Positions 49,456 to 57,899 of a DNA stretch of 64,000 bases are shown piece by piece. The stretch spans positions 62,001 through 126,000 of the forward strand of contig JAFSGE010000056.1 in NCBI GenBank assembly GCA_017434885.1, written 5' to 3'. Position 1 is the stretch's first letter. Each line of letters starts with the position of its first letter. Origin of the DNA: Lachnospiraceae bacterium (GTDB lineage: Bacteria; Bacillota; Clostridia; Lachnospirales; Lachnospiraceae). Under the pieces are notes generated by a model, which was given only the letters and a program-made list of their open reading frames with translations, was not told where the DNA came from and did not search any database. The position numbers were made by a program, and so were the translations under genes.

Positions 49456-50880
49456 TTATAAATTGTAATACTTCTCAAATTCAGCAGGATGAGGAATTGC
49501 TGCCATCTGACTGCACTCTGCTCTCTTGGTAGCAATGAAGTTCTTCAGAAGTTCTTCGGGGAATACACCGCCTGCTGTCAGATAATCGTGATCAGCCTCA
49601 AGTGCATCAAGTGCCTGCTCTAAGGAAGTGGGAAGTCCTTTCAGTTTCGCCTTTTCTTCCTCCGGCAAATTGTATAAGTTCATATCATAAGGTCCCCAGC
49701 CATTTTCATGAGGGTCAATCTGATTCTTAATGCCGTCAAGACCTGCCATCAAAATTGCTGCATAGCAGAAGTAAGGATTACAGGTTGCATCCGGGTTACG
49801 AAGCTCGAATCTTCTCATTTTGGGAGACTTCGCATAAGCAGGAATACGGATAACCGCACTTCTGTTGGATGTTGCATAGCCTACGGTAACAGGTGCTTCA
49901 AATCCGGGTACCAGACGCTTAAAGGAGTTGGTACTGGGATTGGTAATTGCACATAAGGATGCAATATGTTTTAAGAGACCGCCCATAAACCAATGTGCTT
50001 CCTTACTCAAATTGGAATATCCGTTATCATCCGAAAATACCGGCTGGTCATCCTTTAAAAGTAACATATGCACATGCATACCGTTTCCTGCCTCACCATA
50101 AACAGGCTTTGGCATAAAGGTCGCAGTCTTTCCGTACTTCATAGCTGTATTGTGAATAATATATTTAATCATCATGGATGCATCTGCCATCTTAGACATT
50201 TGACCAAGCTGAGGCTCAATTTCAAACTGTCCTGCCGCTCCTACCTCAGGGTGATGATACTTAATCGGAATTCCCATCTCCTCCATCAGCATGCACATTT
50301 CGCTTCTGCATTCATAGCTTGCATCATAAGGCTTTGCTACATGATAAGCTTTCTGCTTGGGAACAACACATCCCATACCGTCTGTATCTCCGTTCCAGTA
50401 TGCCTGATTTACATCAAGTGACATACCGATGGAATTCGGTGCTACCTGCCAGCCTACCTGATCAAATAAATAGAATTCAAATTCAGGAAGAATCAGCATG
50501 GTATCTGCAATACCGCTATCCTTCATATACTGCTCTGCTGCAAGCACAATATTTCTGGGATACTGTGCAAGAGGACGATTTTCGGGATTATCAATAATCA
50601 TTGCATTACCTGTCATGGATAACGTAGGAATTTCGCAGAAAGGATCAATGCAGGCTGTATCCGGATCAGGGATAAACACCATATCACTCTTTTCTACCAC
50701 TGCATATCCGTAATTGGATGCATCAAATCCGATACCGCTTTTCATGGTTTCTTCCGAAAAATTCTTTGCCGGAATCGTTACGTGACGGAACTGTCCGTTG
50801 ATATCAACCATCTTAAAATCTACCATTTTGATATCTTTTTCACGGATTAATTCCATAATATCCTGTACTGTAGTTTTCAA
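49456..50880 (-). CDS. glnA: Glutamine synthetase type I
   Basis: 474 residues. Active-site blocks ILPEFEFYLFD, GAAGQFEIEPQ, GNGMHVHMLL, NSFKRLVPGFEAPV and NRSAVIRIP are intact. It makes glutamine from glutamate and ammonia with ATP. NLYNLPEEE near residue 405 resembles the adenylylation-site tyrosine of the GSI-beta group, and the length also fits that group, so regulation may differ from the Bacillus GlnR/feedback type. A strong promoter lies 40-69 bases upstream. Confidence 0.96.
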   Translation of the reverse strand: MKTTVQDIMELIREKDIKMVDFKMVDINGQFRHVTIPAKNFSEETMKSGIGFDASNYGYAVVEKSDMVFIPDPDTACIDPFCEIPTLSMTGNAMIIDNPENRPLAQYPRNIVLAAEQYMKDSGIADTMLILPEFEFYLFDQVGWQVAPNSIGMSLDVNQAYWNGDTDGMGCVVPKQKAYHVAKPYDASYECRSEMCMLMEEMGIPIKYHHPEVGAAGQFEIEPQLGQMSKMADASMMIKYIIHNTAMKYGKTATFMPKPVYGEAGNGMHVHMLLLKDDQPVFSDDNGYSNLSKEAHWFMGGLLKHIASLCAITNPSTNSFKRLVPGFEAPVTVGYATSNRSAVIRIPAYAKSPKMRRFELRNPDATCNPYFCYAAILMAGLDGIKNQIDPHENGWGPYDMNLYNLPEEEKAKLKGLPTSLEQALDALEADHDYLTAGGVFPEELLKNFIATKRAECSQMAAIPHPAEFEKYYNL

Positions 50881-50919
50881 CTTCTGTACCTCCTCAATAC
50901 GAGTTTTTTAACATATTTA

Positions 50920-50949
50920 ATTATATCCTCTAATAATATGGCATGTCAA
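50920..50949 (-). promoter_or_regulatory. Promoter of glnA
   Basis: Minus strand TTGACA (50944-50949), 18-base spacer, TATAAT (50920-50925). Confidence 0.8.
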
Positions 50950-50954
50950 GAAAG

Positions 50955-52334
50955 CTACAGAATTGCTTTTTGCTTCCACTTACCCACTTTATAGAAAATG
51001 AAAGTCAGTACTGCCCCCATGCACCATGAAATCAGCAATGAAATCTGAATACATTCACTGCGCCCGAAAGGAAGCTCCGGCGTTCTGGTCAGGTAAGAAA
51101 TTCCGTATGCAATGGGAACACGAAGCATTACTGTGGTGCAAAGAGAAATCCACATAGGCGTTACGGTATCACCGGCCCCTCTCATAACACCGGATAAGCT
51201 TTGTGTTACTGCCATGGCAATATAGCCTACTGCCAAAATGCACATCATATAATAACTCATCTCAACCAATTCATTGGTATCCGTAAAAATTGCCATCAGA
51301 TATTTACCGAACAATAAAATAATTCCTGTGATTACCGCGGAGCATGTTATTGCAAGAACAGTTCCCTGTTTTGCGCCCTGCATAACCCTGTCATATTTTT
51401 TTGCACCTACATTTTGACCTGCATAAGTGGTCATTGCCATACCAAACGAAAAATTGGGCATCATGGCAAAGCCATCCACACGCATAACAATAACATTGGC
51501 TGCAATAAACAATTCTCCAAAACTGTTAGTCAAAGACTGCACCACTATCATTGCGGAAGAAAGAATTGCCTGTGTCAGACCGGAAGGAAGTCCCAGCCTT
51601 ACAATCTGTGCCACATATTGTCTACTCAGCTTTAATTCCTTTTTTCCCAAATCAAACACTGCTCTCATATGCATCAATTTAAAAAGACACATCACGGAAG
51701 AAATGCCCTGGGCAATTACCGTTGCAAGAGCCACTCCCGCAACCCCCATATTAAACTGCGCTACAAATAAAATATCAAGACCGATGTTAAGCACTGTCGC
51801 AATCAACAGATATATTAGTGCAGAAAAAGAATCTCCCATACCACGCAGAATACCGCTCAAAATATTATAAAATGCCATTCCTGCACCGCCATACAGTAAA
51901 ATAACAAGATACGAGGTACACTCTTCCAAAATAGAATCCGGTGTATTCAGCATTTGTAACAGGCTTCTGATAAAAGGTGGCGCTACTATCATCATAAAAA
52001 CAGAAACCACTGCCGTAAGTGTAATACTTGTTCCGATAGTCTTAGAAAGTTCTTCTCTTGACTTTGCACCGAAATACTGGGATACCATGATTCCCACACC
52101 TGCAGAAATACCCACAAAAAGCACCAAAAGCATATTAAAAAGAGGCGCTGCACTTCCTACTGCCGCAAGTGCATTATCTCCTACATAATGTCCCACTACA
52201 ATACTGTCTACGGTACTGTATAACTGTTGGGCAACATTTCCGATTAACATCGGAATGGAAAACATTGCAATGCTTTTCCAAGGTTTACCCACTGTCATAT
52301 CCATGGGTTCAAATAACTTTTTTATACTTACCAT
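50955..52334 (-). CDS. MATE family multidrug/cation antiporter
   Basis: 459 residues and 12 helices of the MATE/DinF type: SIAMFSIPMLIGNVAQQLYS, VDSIVVGHYVGDNALAAVGS and LVALFVGISAGVGIMVSQ-like LVLFVGISAGVGIMVSQYFG are typical. These proteins export organic cations or metabolites using Na+ or H+. The start follows AGGA with a long spacer; an unusual repeat-rich leader lies directly upstream (52355-52506). Confidence 0.9.
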   Translation of the reverse strand: MVSIKKLFEPMDMTVGKPWKSIAMFSIPMLIGNVAQQLYSTVDSIVVGHYVGDNALAAVGSAAPLFNMLLVLFVGISAGVGIMVSQYFGAKSREELSKTIGTSITLTAVVSVFMMIVAPPFIRSLLQMLNTPDSILEECTSYLVILLYGGAGMAFYNILSGILRGMGDSFSALIYLLIATVLNIGLDILFVAQFNMGVAGVALATVIAQGISSVMCLFKLMHMRAVFDLGKKELKLSRQYVAQIVRLGLPSGLTQAILSSAMIVVQSLTNSFGELFIAANVIVMRVDGFAMMPNFSFGMAMTTYAGQNVGAKKYDRVMQGAKQGTVLAITCSAVITGIILLFGKYLMAIFTDTNELVEMSYYMMCILAVGYIAMAVTQSLSGVMRGAGDTVTPMWISLCTTVMLRVPIAYGISYLTRTPELPFGRSECIQISLLISWCMGAVLTFIFYKVGKWKQKAIL

Positions 52335-52354
52335 ATTTTTTTAGTCCTTCCAGT

Positions 52355-52506
52355 CTGCGCGTCGCTTGTTTTTCTTTTGCCAGATATAAACTCGCAAACT
52401 TGCGCTTACGCGCATTATTGTCTGCTGCGCAGACAGTTTGCTCGTTAGCAGATGCACAAAAAACAAATGCCGCTGCGCGTCGCTTGTTTTTCTTTTGCAT
52501 CTGCTA
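52355..52506 (-). repeat. Folded repeat element in the MATE leader
   Basis: A 26-base direct repeat (52355-52380 and 52473-52498, CTGCGCGTCGC plus TTGTTTTTCTTTTGC) flanks a set of stems: GCAAACT (52394-52400) with AGTTTGC (52435-52441) enclosing two hairpins, TGCGC-TTAC-GCGCA (52401-52414; GTAA loop on the minus strand) and GTCTGC-TGC-GCAGAC (52420-52434). Next comes TAGCAGATGCA (52446-52456) with its complement 52496-52506. It looks like a mobile palindromic repeat or structured leader RNA. A 63-codon frame (52309-52500) runs through it but is probably not a gene. Confidence 0.7.
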
Positions 52507-52605
52507 CATTATATCACATCAATAGAAAAAAACAATCCGGTCTGATTATGAAGCTCTGCTTTGTTGCCTGCTTCAATACTCCGACCGGATATTACATTTA
52601 ACTCT

Positions 52606-53457
52606 CTATTCGGAAAATCCTGCAAGTCCGAATGCTGCCGGACCGCCGTGCGTGGTAATCACACCTGCGGCCTGAATCCACATCATTTCCTTGAATCCGC
52701 ATTCTTTCGCGGCTTCCTTTACACTTTCTTTTACCTCCTCAGATAAACCGATAGTGTATACAATCCACAAACAGTCTTTTCTCAGATTATAATTCACCGC
52801 ATAGTCTTTAATCAACTTTGCTGCCACCTTTACCATCTTGCCACGATATTTCTTGGTCGCAACCAGCTTTCCTTCCAAAATTTCAATGCAGGGATGAATT
52901 CCGAGAATACGGCTTCCGAGGAATGCCACATTGCTGACACGGCCTCCTGCACGCAGAAACTCCAGATTATCCGGCAAAAAGCACATATTGGCCTTTGCAA
53001 TCAACTCATTTACTTTTTCCACTGCTTCTTCAATGGTTGCATCCGGCTTTCCTTTCAAAAACTTTGCTGTTTCAATTACAACAGCAGCCTGTCCTACCGA
53101 TACCTGTGCGGTATCCATAATTGTGATATTTTTTCTGCCTTCGGCAGCAATCACTGCACTTTGATAAGAGCAGGTTGTCACTGCAGAGTATGCCAGATAT
53201 AAGATAGGGGAATCGGGCCATTTTGCCTGAATTTCATCAAACTTCTTTATAAAATCGTCCGGTGTACTTCCGCTTGTCTTTGGAAGCTTACCGGTTTCCT
53301 TATAATAATCAACGATTTTCTGTACCGGGAATGCCGCATCATCTAAAGTTTCATTGTCAAAGCTGACATGCATGGGAACCATCTGAATGTTATACTGATT
53401 CGCCAAATCCTTTGTAATATCCGAACCTGTTTCTGCCACAAGAATAATTGAACTCAT
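52606..53457 (-). CDS. DegV family fatty-acid-binding protein
   Basis: 283 residues from the ATG at 53457 (GAGGGAG upstream). ILVAETGSDITKDLANQYNI replaces the usual TDSTSDL start but the family pattern TSGSTPDDFIKKFD and the FLRAGGRVSN block are clear. DegV/FakB proteins bind a single fatty acid; some feed the FakA kinase, which is not in this window. Two or more DegV copies are normal in Firmicutes. Confidence 0.9.
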   Translation of the reverse strand: MSSIILVAETGSDITKDLANQYNIQMVPMHVSFDNETLDDAAFPVQKIVDYYKETGKLPKTSGSTPDDFIKKFDEIQAKWPDSPILYLAYSAVTTCSYQSAVIAAEGRKNITIMDTAQVSVGQAAVVIETAKFLKGKPDATIEEAVEKVNELIAKANMCFLPDNLEFLRAGGRVSNVAFLGSRILGIHPCIEILEGKLVATKKYRGKMVKVAAKLIKDYAVNYNLRKDCLWIVYTIGLSEEVKESVKEAAKECGFKEMMWIQAAGVITTHGGPAAFGLAGFSE

Positions 53458-53604
53458 GTTATTTCTCCCTCGCAATTTTGTTGTACCGTTTACAATCATA
53501 TATCGTTTTCAAAACTACGTCAAGTGTTTTTGCAAAACATTTCATTTTAAACCTTTCGCTACTTTTATCAGAAAGCAATATATCATCAGTTTTCCCCGAA
53601 ACAA

Positions 53605-53642
53605 AAAAACCTTGCAAGGTTTTTCATCCCTGCAAGGTTTTT
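53605..53642 (-). terminator. Terminator of the OB-like lipoprotein gene
   Basis: AAAAACCTTGCA and TGCAAGGTTTTT pair over 12 bp; the 5' arm on the plus strand is part of a larger AACCTTGCAAGGTT palindrome. T-run follows on the minus strand. Confidence 0.8.
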
Positions 53643-53662
53643 CAAGCTTTATTATCATTTCA

Positions 53663-54400
53663 TTATTTAACAGTTACAGATGTAATGTGAGGATTTACAC
53701 CTTCATACCAGTATAAGAAACCTTCCATATCAATGGTATCACCGATATTTAAGCCTTTAACTGCTGCATATACATCTGTTGTGCTGTCGCAAAGATAAGA
53801 CTCAATGGTAAATGTATAAGTCTGTCCGTTTACGGAAGCGTTGAAATATAAGTCATCACCTTCCTGACCGGAACCATCCCAGCTATACATGAAAGCTACT
53901 TCATTTCCATCGGGGTCAACAGAAGGTTCTACTGTCATGCCCTTGAAGGATACGAACTTATTCTGATGATTGATTAAATCATCTGTTCCGAGCAATGCTG
54001 TTGCATCCATTGCTTCTGCAATGTAGTTTCCTTCCATGATTTCGAAAGTTGCATCCATGATTTCTACTTCGCCGGACCATTCAGCCTTGAAACCGGTAAC
54101 TTTAATCTTGGTACCGGGTGTCAGCTTCTCATAATCTTCTGCTGAGCAAGCCATGTCATACATAAAATATGCACCGTCTGCATCCTGAGCGTAAACAGTT
54201 GCTTTATCTTCCCACCAGGACTGCTTTGCCTGAACATAAGCCTCGATTACAACCTGTGTATCGAGTTCTGCTGCCGCATATTCTGCGTAAGTCATAACTC
54301 CTTCAGATTTTGCATTTACATCTGCTTCGCCGGACTTTGCACAGCCTGCGAAAGAAAATACAAGTGCAAGTGTTAATAATACTGCTGTAAATTTTTTCAT
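53663..54400 (-). CDS. Lipoprotein with two OB-fold-like domains
   Basis: 245 residues from the ATG at 54400 (AGGAG upstream). Signal peptide MKKFTAVLLTLALVFSFAGC with lipobox Cys20. The mature part seems to contain two beta-rich units: one about 30-130 (TQVVIEAYVQAKQSWWEDKA, LTPGTKIKVTGFKAEWSGEV) and one about 135-245 (NKFVSFKGMTVEPSVDPDGN, GLNIGDTIDMEGFLYWYEGV). The GTKIKVTG and GDTIDMEG pattern is that of extracytoplasmic OB-fold (stress/nucleic-acid-binding like) domains. Function unknown. It has its own promoter and terminator. Confidence 0.75.
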   Translation of the reverse strand: MKKFTAVLLTLALVFSFAGCAKSGEADVNAKSEGVMTYAEYAAAELDTQVVIEAYVQAKQSWWEDKATVYAQDADGAYFMYDMACSAEDYEKLTPGTKIKVTGFKAEWSGEVEIMDATFEIMEGNYIAEAMDATALLGTDDLINHQNKFVSFKGMTVEPSVDPDGNEVAFMYSWDGSGQEGDDLYFNASVNGQTYTFTIESYLCDSTTDVYAAVKGLNIGDTIDMEGFLYWYEGVNPHITSVTVK

Positions 54401-54435
54401 AACTTTTCTCCTCTTTTCTGTGTATATCATGGAAA

Positions 54436-54464
54436 ACTATAACACCAAAAAACTAAGAAATCAA
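54436..54464 (-). promoter_or_regulatory. Promoter of the OB-like lipoprotein
   Basis: Minus strand TTGATT (54459-54464), 17-base spacer, TATAGT (54436-54441), reading from inside the end of the upstream binding-protein gene. Confidence 0.55.
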
Positions 54465-54467
54465 TCA

Positions 54468-56108
54468 CTAATTGCCTTTATTTGTAATTTTTTTCAGAAT
54501 TTCTTTCTTTTTCAGCCACCCGCAAATTACATAAAACGCCATCAGAATCCATGCACCTGCAATAGCCAAAAGCAAAGCAACTGCCGTACCCGGAAGCTTT
54601 CCCAGTTCTTCTTTTCCGGCTTCTCTGCCGCCTGCACCTGCAATCTGATCCAGCCTGTGAAGGGACGTCATATCTTCATAAAGAGCCTGTATATACGTCT
54701 CATTCACCGTTTCCTTTCTCTTTACGGATTTGCTGACATTTTCAATCATCTGTCCTGCCGCATCTCTAAGAGAAGCCGACCCGTTAAATACCGGTGTCAC
54801 AAAAGTATTCCGGGTATTTTCAAGCAGTAACTTTGATGCCTTGATTTTTACATCATAATAGGTTTCATTATCTTCTCCGCCGCGGGATAAATAGTCCTGA
54901 TATTCTGCGCTTTGCTGCGCTTTGGATGTAACCGGCACATATCCTTCCGTCCCCGCATAAGCAATCTGCACTTCATTGGTAAGCAGATACTGTGCAAACA
55001 GCCATGATGCTAATACTTCCTGATGGTCCGCTTTATTAAATACACAAACCGACGGTCCTTGGGAAATCATCACCGGATTTTCCGGATCAAATTGGGGAAT
55101 GGTCATCACTTCTGTTTCAAATTCCACCAGCTTATCCTCACTGATATCGGACAGTGGTGCATCTGTTCCCATCCAGGTAGCCCCTGCCGTAGAATCCACC
55201 GCAAAAATACATTGTCCGGCATTCAAGAAGTTTGCCGGATAACCGGAAATCTTAAAGGTAGAAAATGCACCTGTCTTTACATGTTCTGCAATGGTATTCA
55301 AAAAATCCTTGGTGGTATCATTAAAAATCAGAATCTCGCCTTCATCGGTAGAATACCCCGCATTTTGTTGACGAAGCATCTGAATCATCATATTGTCCGT
55401 AGACTTATAAATAAAGGGAATCATAACCTTCTGACCGTTAATCAGGAAATTCCCCTCTGCATCCTTTGCCGTTGCTGCCTCGGATACCTCCCAGATAAAG
55501 TCCCATGTCAAGGTTTCCGGCAAAGTATATCCCAACGCCTCTACATAAGTTTTATTAATGTAACATGCCTCTGTGGAGCGCATATAGGGAATGGCATAAT
55601 AGTGTTCCCCAAAGGAACATTCCTTTAAAAACTGCGGAATAATCTCTTCCTTAGACGGACCGTCATACAAAAGTTCACTTCCGCCCAAACCATATTTTTC
55701 ATTGATAAACAGTTCATCTAACGGAACCACACAGTTTGTTCCCGTCAGATATGTGGCAATATGGTCCGGATAAGTTATACATACATTGGGCGTAGTCTGT
55801 GTAGAAATGTTGGTAATCACATCATTGTAAATTTTGCCGTAATCCGTATACAGACGTAAGTTTACTTTGATATTAGGATAAAGCGCCTCAAAATCCGAAA
55901 TCGCCTTTTCATAAATTCTGGTCTGTGTTTTGTTGGTATCATTCTTCGCCCAAAAGGTAATTTCATAATTCCGGGTAGTGTCAAATTCCTCCGGTATCAC
56001 AAAAGCATCCATACCTCTGGAACCGTGGCAGCCCATCAGGGGCAGTACCGTTACTACTGTAACTGCAGTAAGTAAAAACAGGGACAATTTTTTCCGTAAT
56101 TTTCTCAT
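54468..56108 (-). CDS. Carbohydrate-type ABC transporter binding protein with C-terminal membrane helix
   Basis: 546 residues. N-terminal lipobox (LPLMGC, C27) followed by an extracellular-solute-binding family 1 domain: YEITFWAKNDTNKTQTRIYE, ITYPDHIATYL, FLKECSFGEHYYAIPYMRST, and ILNAGQCIFAVDS-like FLNAGQCIFAVDSTAG. Unusually the protein continues past the normal ~430 residues and ends with a hydrophobic helix LLLAIAGAWILMAFYVICGW and a basic tail. It would be anchored at both ends. It is the last gene of the importer operon, overlapping the second permease by 4 bases. The solute, maybe a glycerol phosphate or sugar, is unknown. Confidence 0.85.
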   Translation of the reverse strand: MRKLRKKLSLFLLTAVTVVTVLPLMGCHGSRGMDAFVIPEEFDTTRNYEITFWAKNDTNKTQTRIYEKAISDFEALYPNIKVNLRLYTDYGKIYNDVITNISTQTTPNVCITYPDHIATYLTGTNCVVPLDELFINEKYGLGGSELLYDGPSKEEIIPQFLKECSFGEHYYAIPYMRSTEACYINKTYVEALGYTLPETLTWDFIWEVSEAATAKDAEGNFLINGQKVMIPFIYKSTDNMMIQMLRQQNAGYSTDEGEILIFNDTTKDFLNTIAEHVKTGAFSTFKISGYPANFLNAGQCIFAVDSTAGATWMGTDAPLSDISEDKLVEFETEVMTIPQFDPENPVMISQGPSVCVFNKADHQEVLASWLFAQYLLTNEVQIAYAGTEGYVPVTSKAQQSAEYQDYLSRGGEDNETYYDVKIKASKLLLENTRNTFVTPVFNGSASLRDAAGQMIENVSKSVKRKETVNETYIQALYEDMTSLHRLDQIAGAGGREAGKEELGKLPGTAVALLLAIAGAWILMAFYVICGWLKKKEILKKITNKGN

Positions 56109-56980
56109 CCTTTAGTCCCTCCTCTTGATACCCCTTCCATAATCTTCTTGTGAAAGATTAAAAATAACACAATCAGCGGAACAGAAATCACAACCACCGC
56201 TGCCATCATGGCAGGGATATTTTCACGCCCAAAACCGTTTTCCCTGATTTCCTGAATACCGTTGGATACCAGAAAATACGCCTCATCATCGGTAATCAGT
56301 CTGGGCCAAACATAAGAATTCCAACACTCAATTACCTTCAGTATGGTAATGGTAATAATGGTAGGCTTACAAATCGGAATCATGACTTTCAAAAGATATC
56401 GAAGGTCAGGAGTACCGTCCACCTTTGCCGCATAATAAAGCTCATCCGGTATCTGCGCAAAGTTTTCTTTCAGCAGATAAATATAAAACACGCTGGTTAC
56501 AGACGGTAAAATTAATCCCGCAAACGTATTACGCATATCCAAATCCGTAATGGTCACATAATTGGTAATAATGACCAGCTCATTGGGTATCATCATCAAT
56601 GCCAGAAACAAGGTAAACACAAGGTCTTTTCCCTTAAAATCAAGTCGGGCAAATGCAAATGCCGCCAAAATCGTCACCACCAGCATAATCGCTGTGGTTA
56701 TCAGAGTGAACAGTAACGTATTGATAAAATATCCCCCAAGGGGTACTGCCGTAAAAGCATCCACATAATTCTGCAAGGTTGGGGATAAGGTAAACAGCTT
56801 CGGAACATACTCCGAGTTGTAGGCACTGTAGCTTTTTACAGAGGTAAGAAGCATCCAGTAAAAAGGAAACAATACCATCACCGCCCAAAAGGTCAGCAAT
56901 GTATAAATAACTGTTTTTCTTATTCTTTCACCTATTCTGGCACTTTTTTCTATTTTTTCATAACTAACAGGTTTTCCCAT
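56105..56980 (-). CDS. Carbohydrate ABC transporter permease (UgpE/MalG type)
   Basis: 291 residues, six helices. The EAA loop DELYYAAKVDGTPDLRYLLK-type motif contacts the ATPase. Pairs with the UgpA-type permease 14 bases upstream. Confidence 0.92.
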   Translation of the reverse strand: MGKPVSYEKIEKSARIGERIRKTVIYTLLTFWAVMVLFPFYWMLLTSVKSYSAYNSEYVPKLFTLSPTLQNYVDAFTAVPLGGYFINTLLFTLITTAIMLVVTILAAFAFARLDFKGKDLVFTLFLALMMIPNELVIITNYVTITDLDMRNTFAGLILPSVTSVFYIYLLKENFAQIPDELYYAAKVDGTPDLRYLLKVMIPICKPTIITITILKVIECWNSYVWPRLITDDEAYFLVSNGIQEIRENGFGRENIPAMMAAVVVISVPLIVLFLIFHKKIMEGVSRGGTKG

Positions 56981-56994
56981 AATTCTATGCCTCT

Positions 56995-57885
56995 TTAATA
57001 ATGTACATGTTTTTTGCTGACAAGCAGATTAATACAGGTAATGGTTAGTACAATGGTAAATAAAATAATGGCGGCTGCCGATGCGTAGGACGGATATCCG
57101 CCGCTGTTGCCGTAGAGCATATCATAAATATATCCTACAATCGTATTCATCTCCGCTGTATTTAAGTTCGTTCCGAATAATGCAACCGCATCACTATATG
57201 CCTTAAACGCACCGATAAAGCCTGTGATAATCAGATAAAATAACGTAGGCGAAATCATCGGCAATGTAATCTTCGTAAAAATGCGAAGCTTGGATGTCCC
57301 GTCCACCTTTGCCGCATTGTAGTAAATATCATTTACCGATGCAAGTGCACTGGTCAGAATCAAAATCTTAAAGGGTAACACCACCCATACCGTATAGAAG
57401 CAAAGTACAAACATCTTTGCCCAGTAAGGTCCGTCAATAAAGTCAATGGCAGAACCACCGAACAGACCGATAATCAGATTGGCAAGACCGTCTGTATAAG
57501 GGGTCTTTTTAAACAAAATCATAAAAACCAGACCAACTGCCAGCGTATTGGTTACATAGGGCAGAAAGTAAATGGTCTGATATAAATTTTTGAGTGCCTG
57601 AATAGAGCTTAATCCTACTGAAATCAGTAGTGCAATTCCCGTAGAAATCGGCACTGTGAAAATCACCAGAATAAAAGTGTTTTTCACCGCCTGCAAAAAA
57701 TACGGGTCATGTAATACATAGGAATAGTTATAGGTACCTATTCCAAAATAAGTCTGGGAAGCAGAGTTATATCCTTCCTCAAAGGAATAAATAAACACGT
57801 CGATGAGAGGATATACCATAAACACACCCAGAAATAGAATGGCAGGCAATAAATACAGCCATGCTTTAAAACTTTTCTGTTCCAT
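56995..57885 (-). CDS. Carbohydrate ABC transporter permease (UgpA/MalF type)
   Basis: 296 residues, six helices. The EAA loop is seen in IYYNAAKVDGTSKLRIFTKI. Second gene of the operon, 14 bases after the ATPase stop. The order ATPase, permease A, permease E, binding protein resembles ugpC-A-E-B, but sugar importers use the same parts. Confidence 0.92.
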   Translation of the reverse strand: MEQKSFKAWLYLLPAILFLGVFMVYPLIDVFIYSFEEGYNSASQTYFGIGTYNYSYVLHDPYFLQAVKNTFILVIFTVPISTGIALLISVGLSSIQALKNLYQTIYFLPYVTNTLAVGLVFMILFKKTPYTDGLANLIIGLFGGSAIDFIDGPYWAKMFVLCFYTVWVVLPFKILILTSALASVNDIYYNAAKVDGTSKLRIFTKITLPMISPTLFYLIITGFIGAFKAYSDAVALFGTNLNTAEMNTIVGYIYDMLYGNSGGYPSYASAAAIILFTIVLTITCINLLVSKKHVHY

Positions 57886-57899
57886 CTCTGTTCTCTCCT

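Noticed and set aside
52309..52500. 63-codon minus-strand frame over the MATE leader
   Set aside because: It is created by the repeat element, overlaps the MATE start out of frame and has no clear ribosome site; better seen as part of the repeat.
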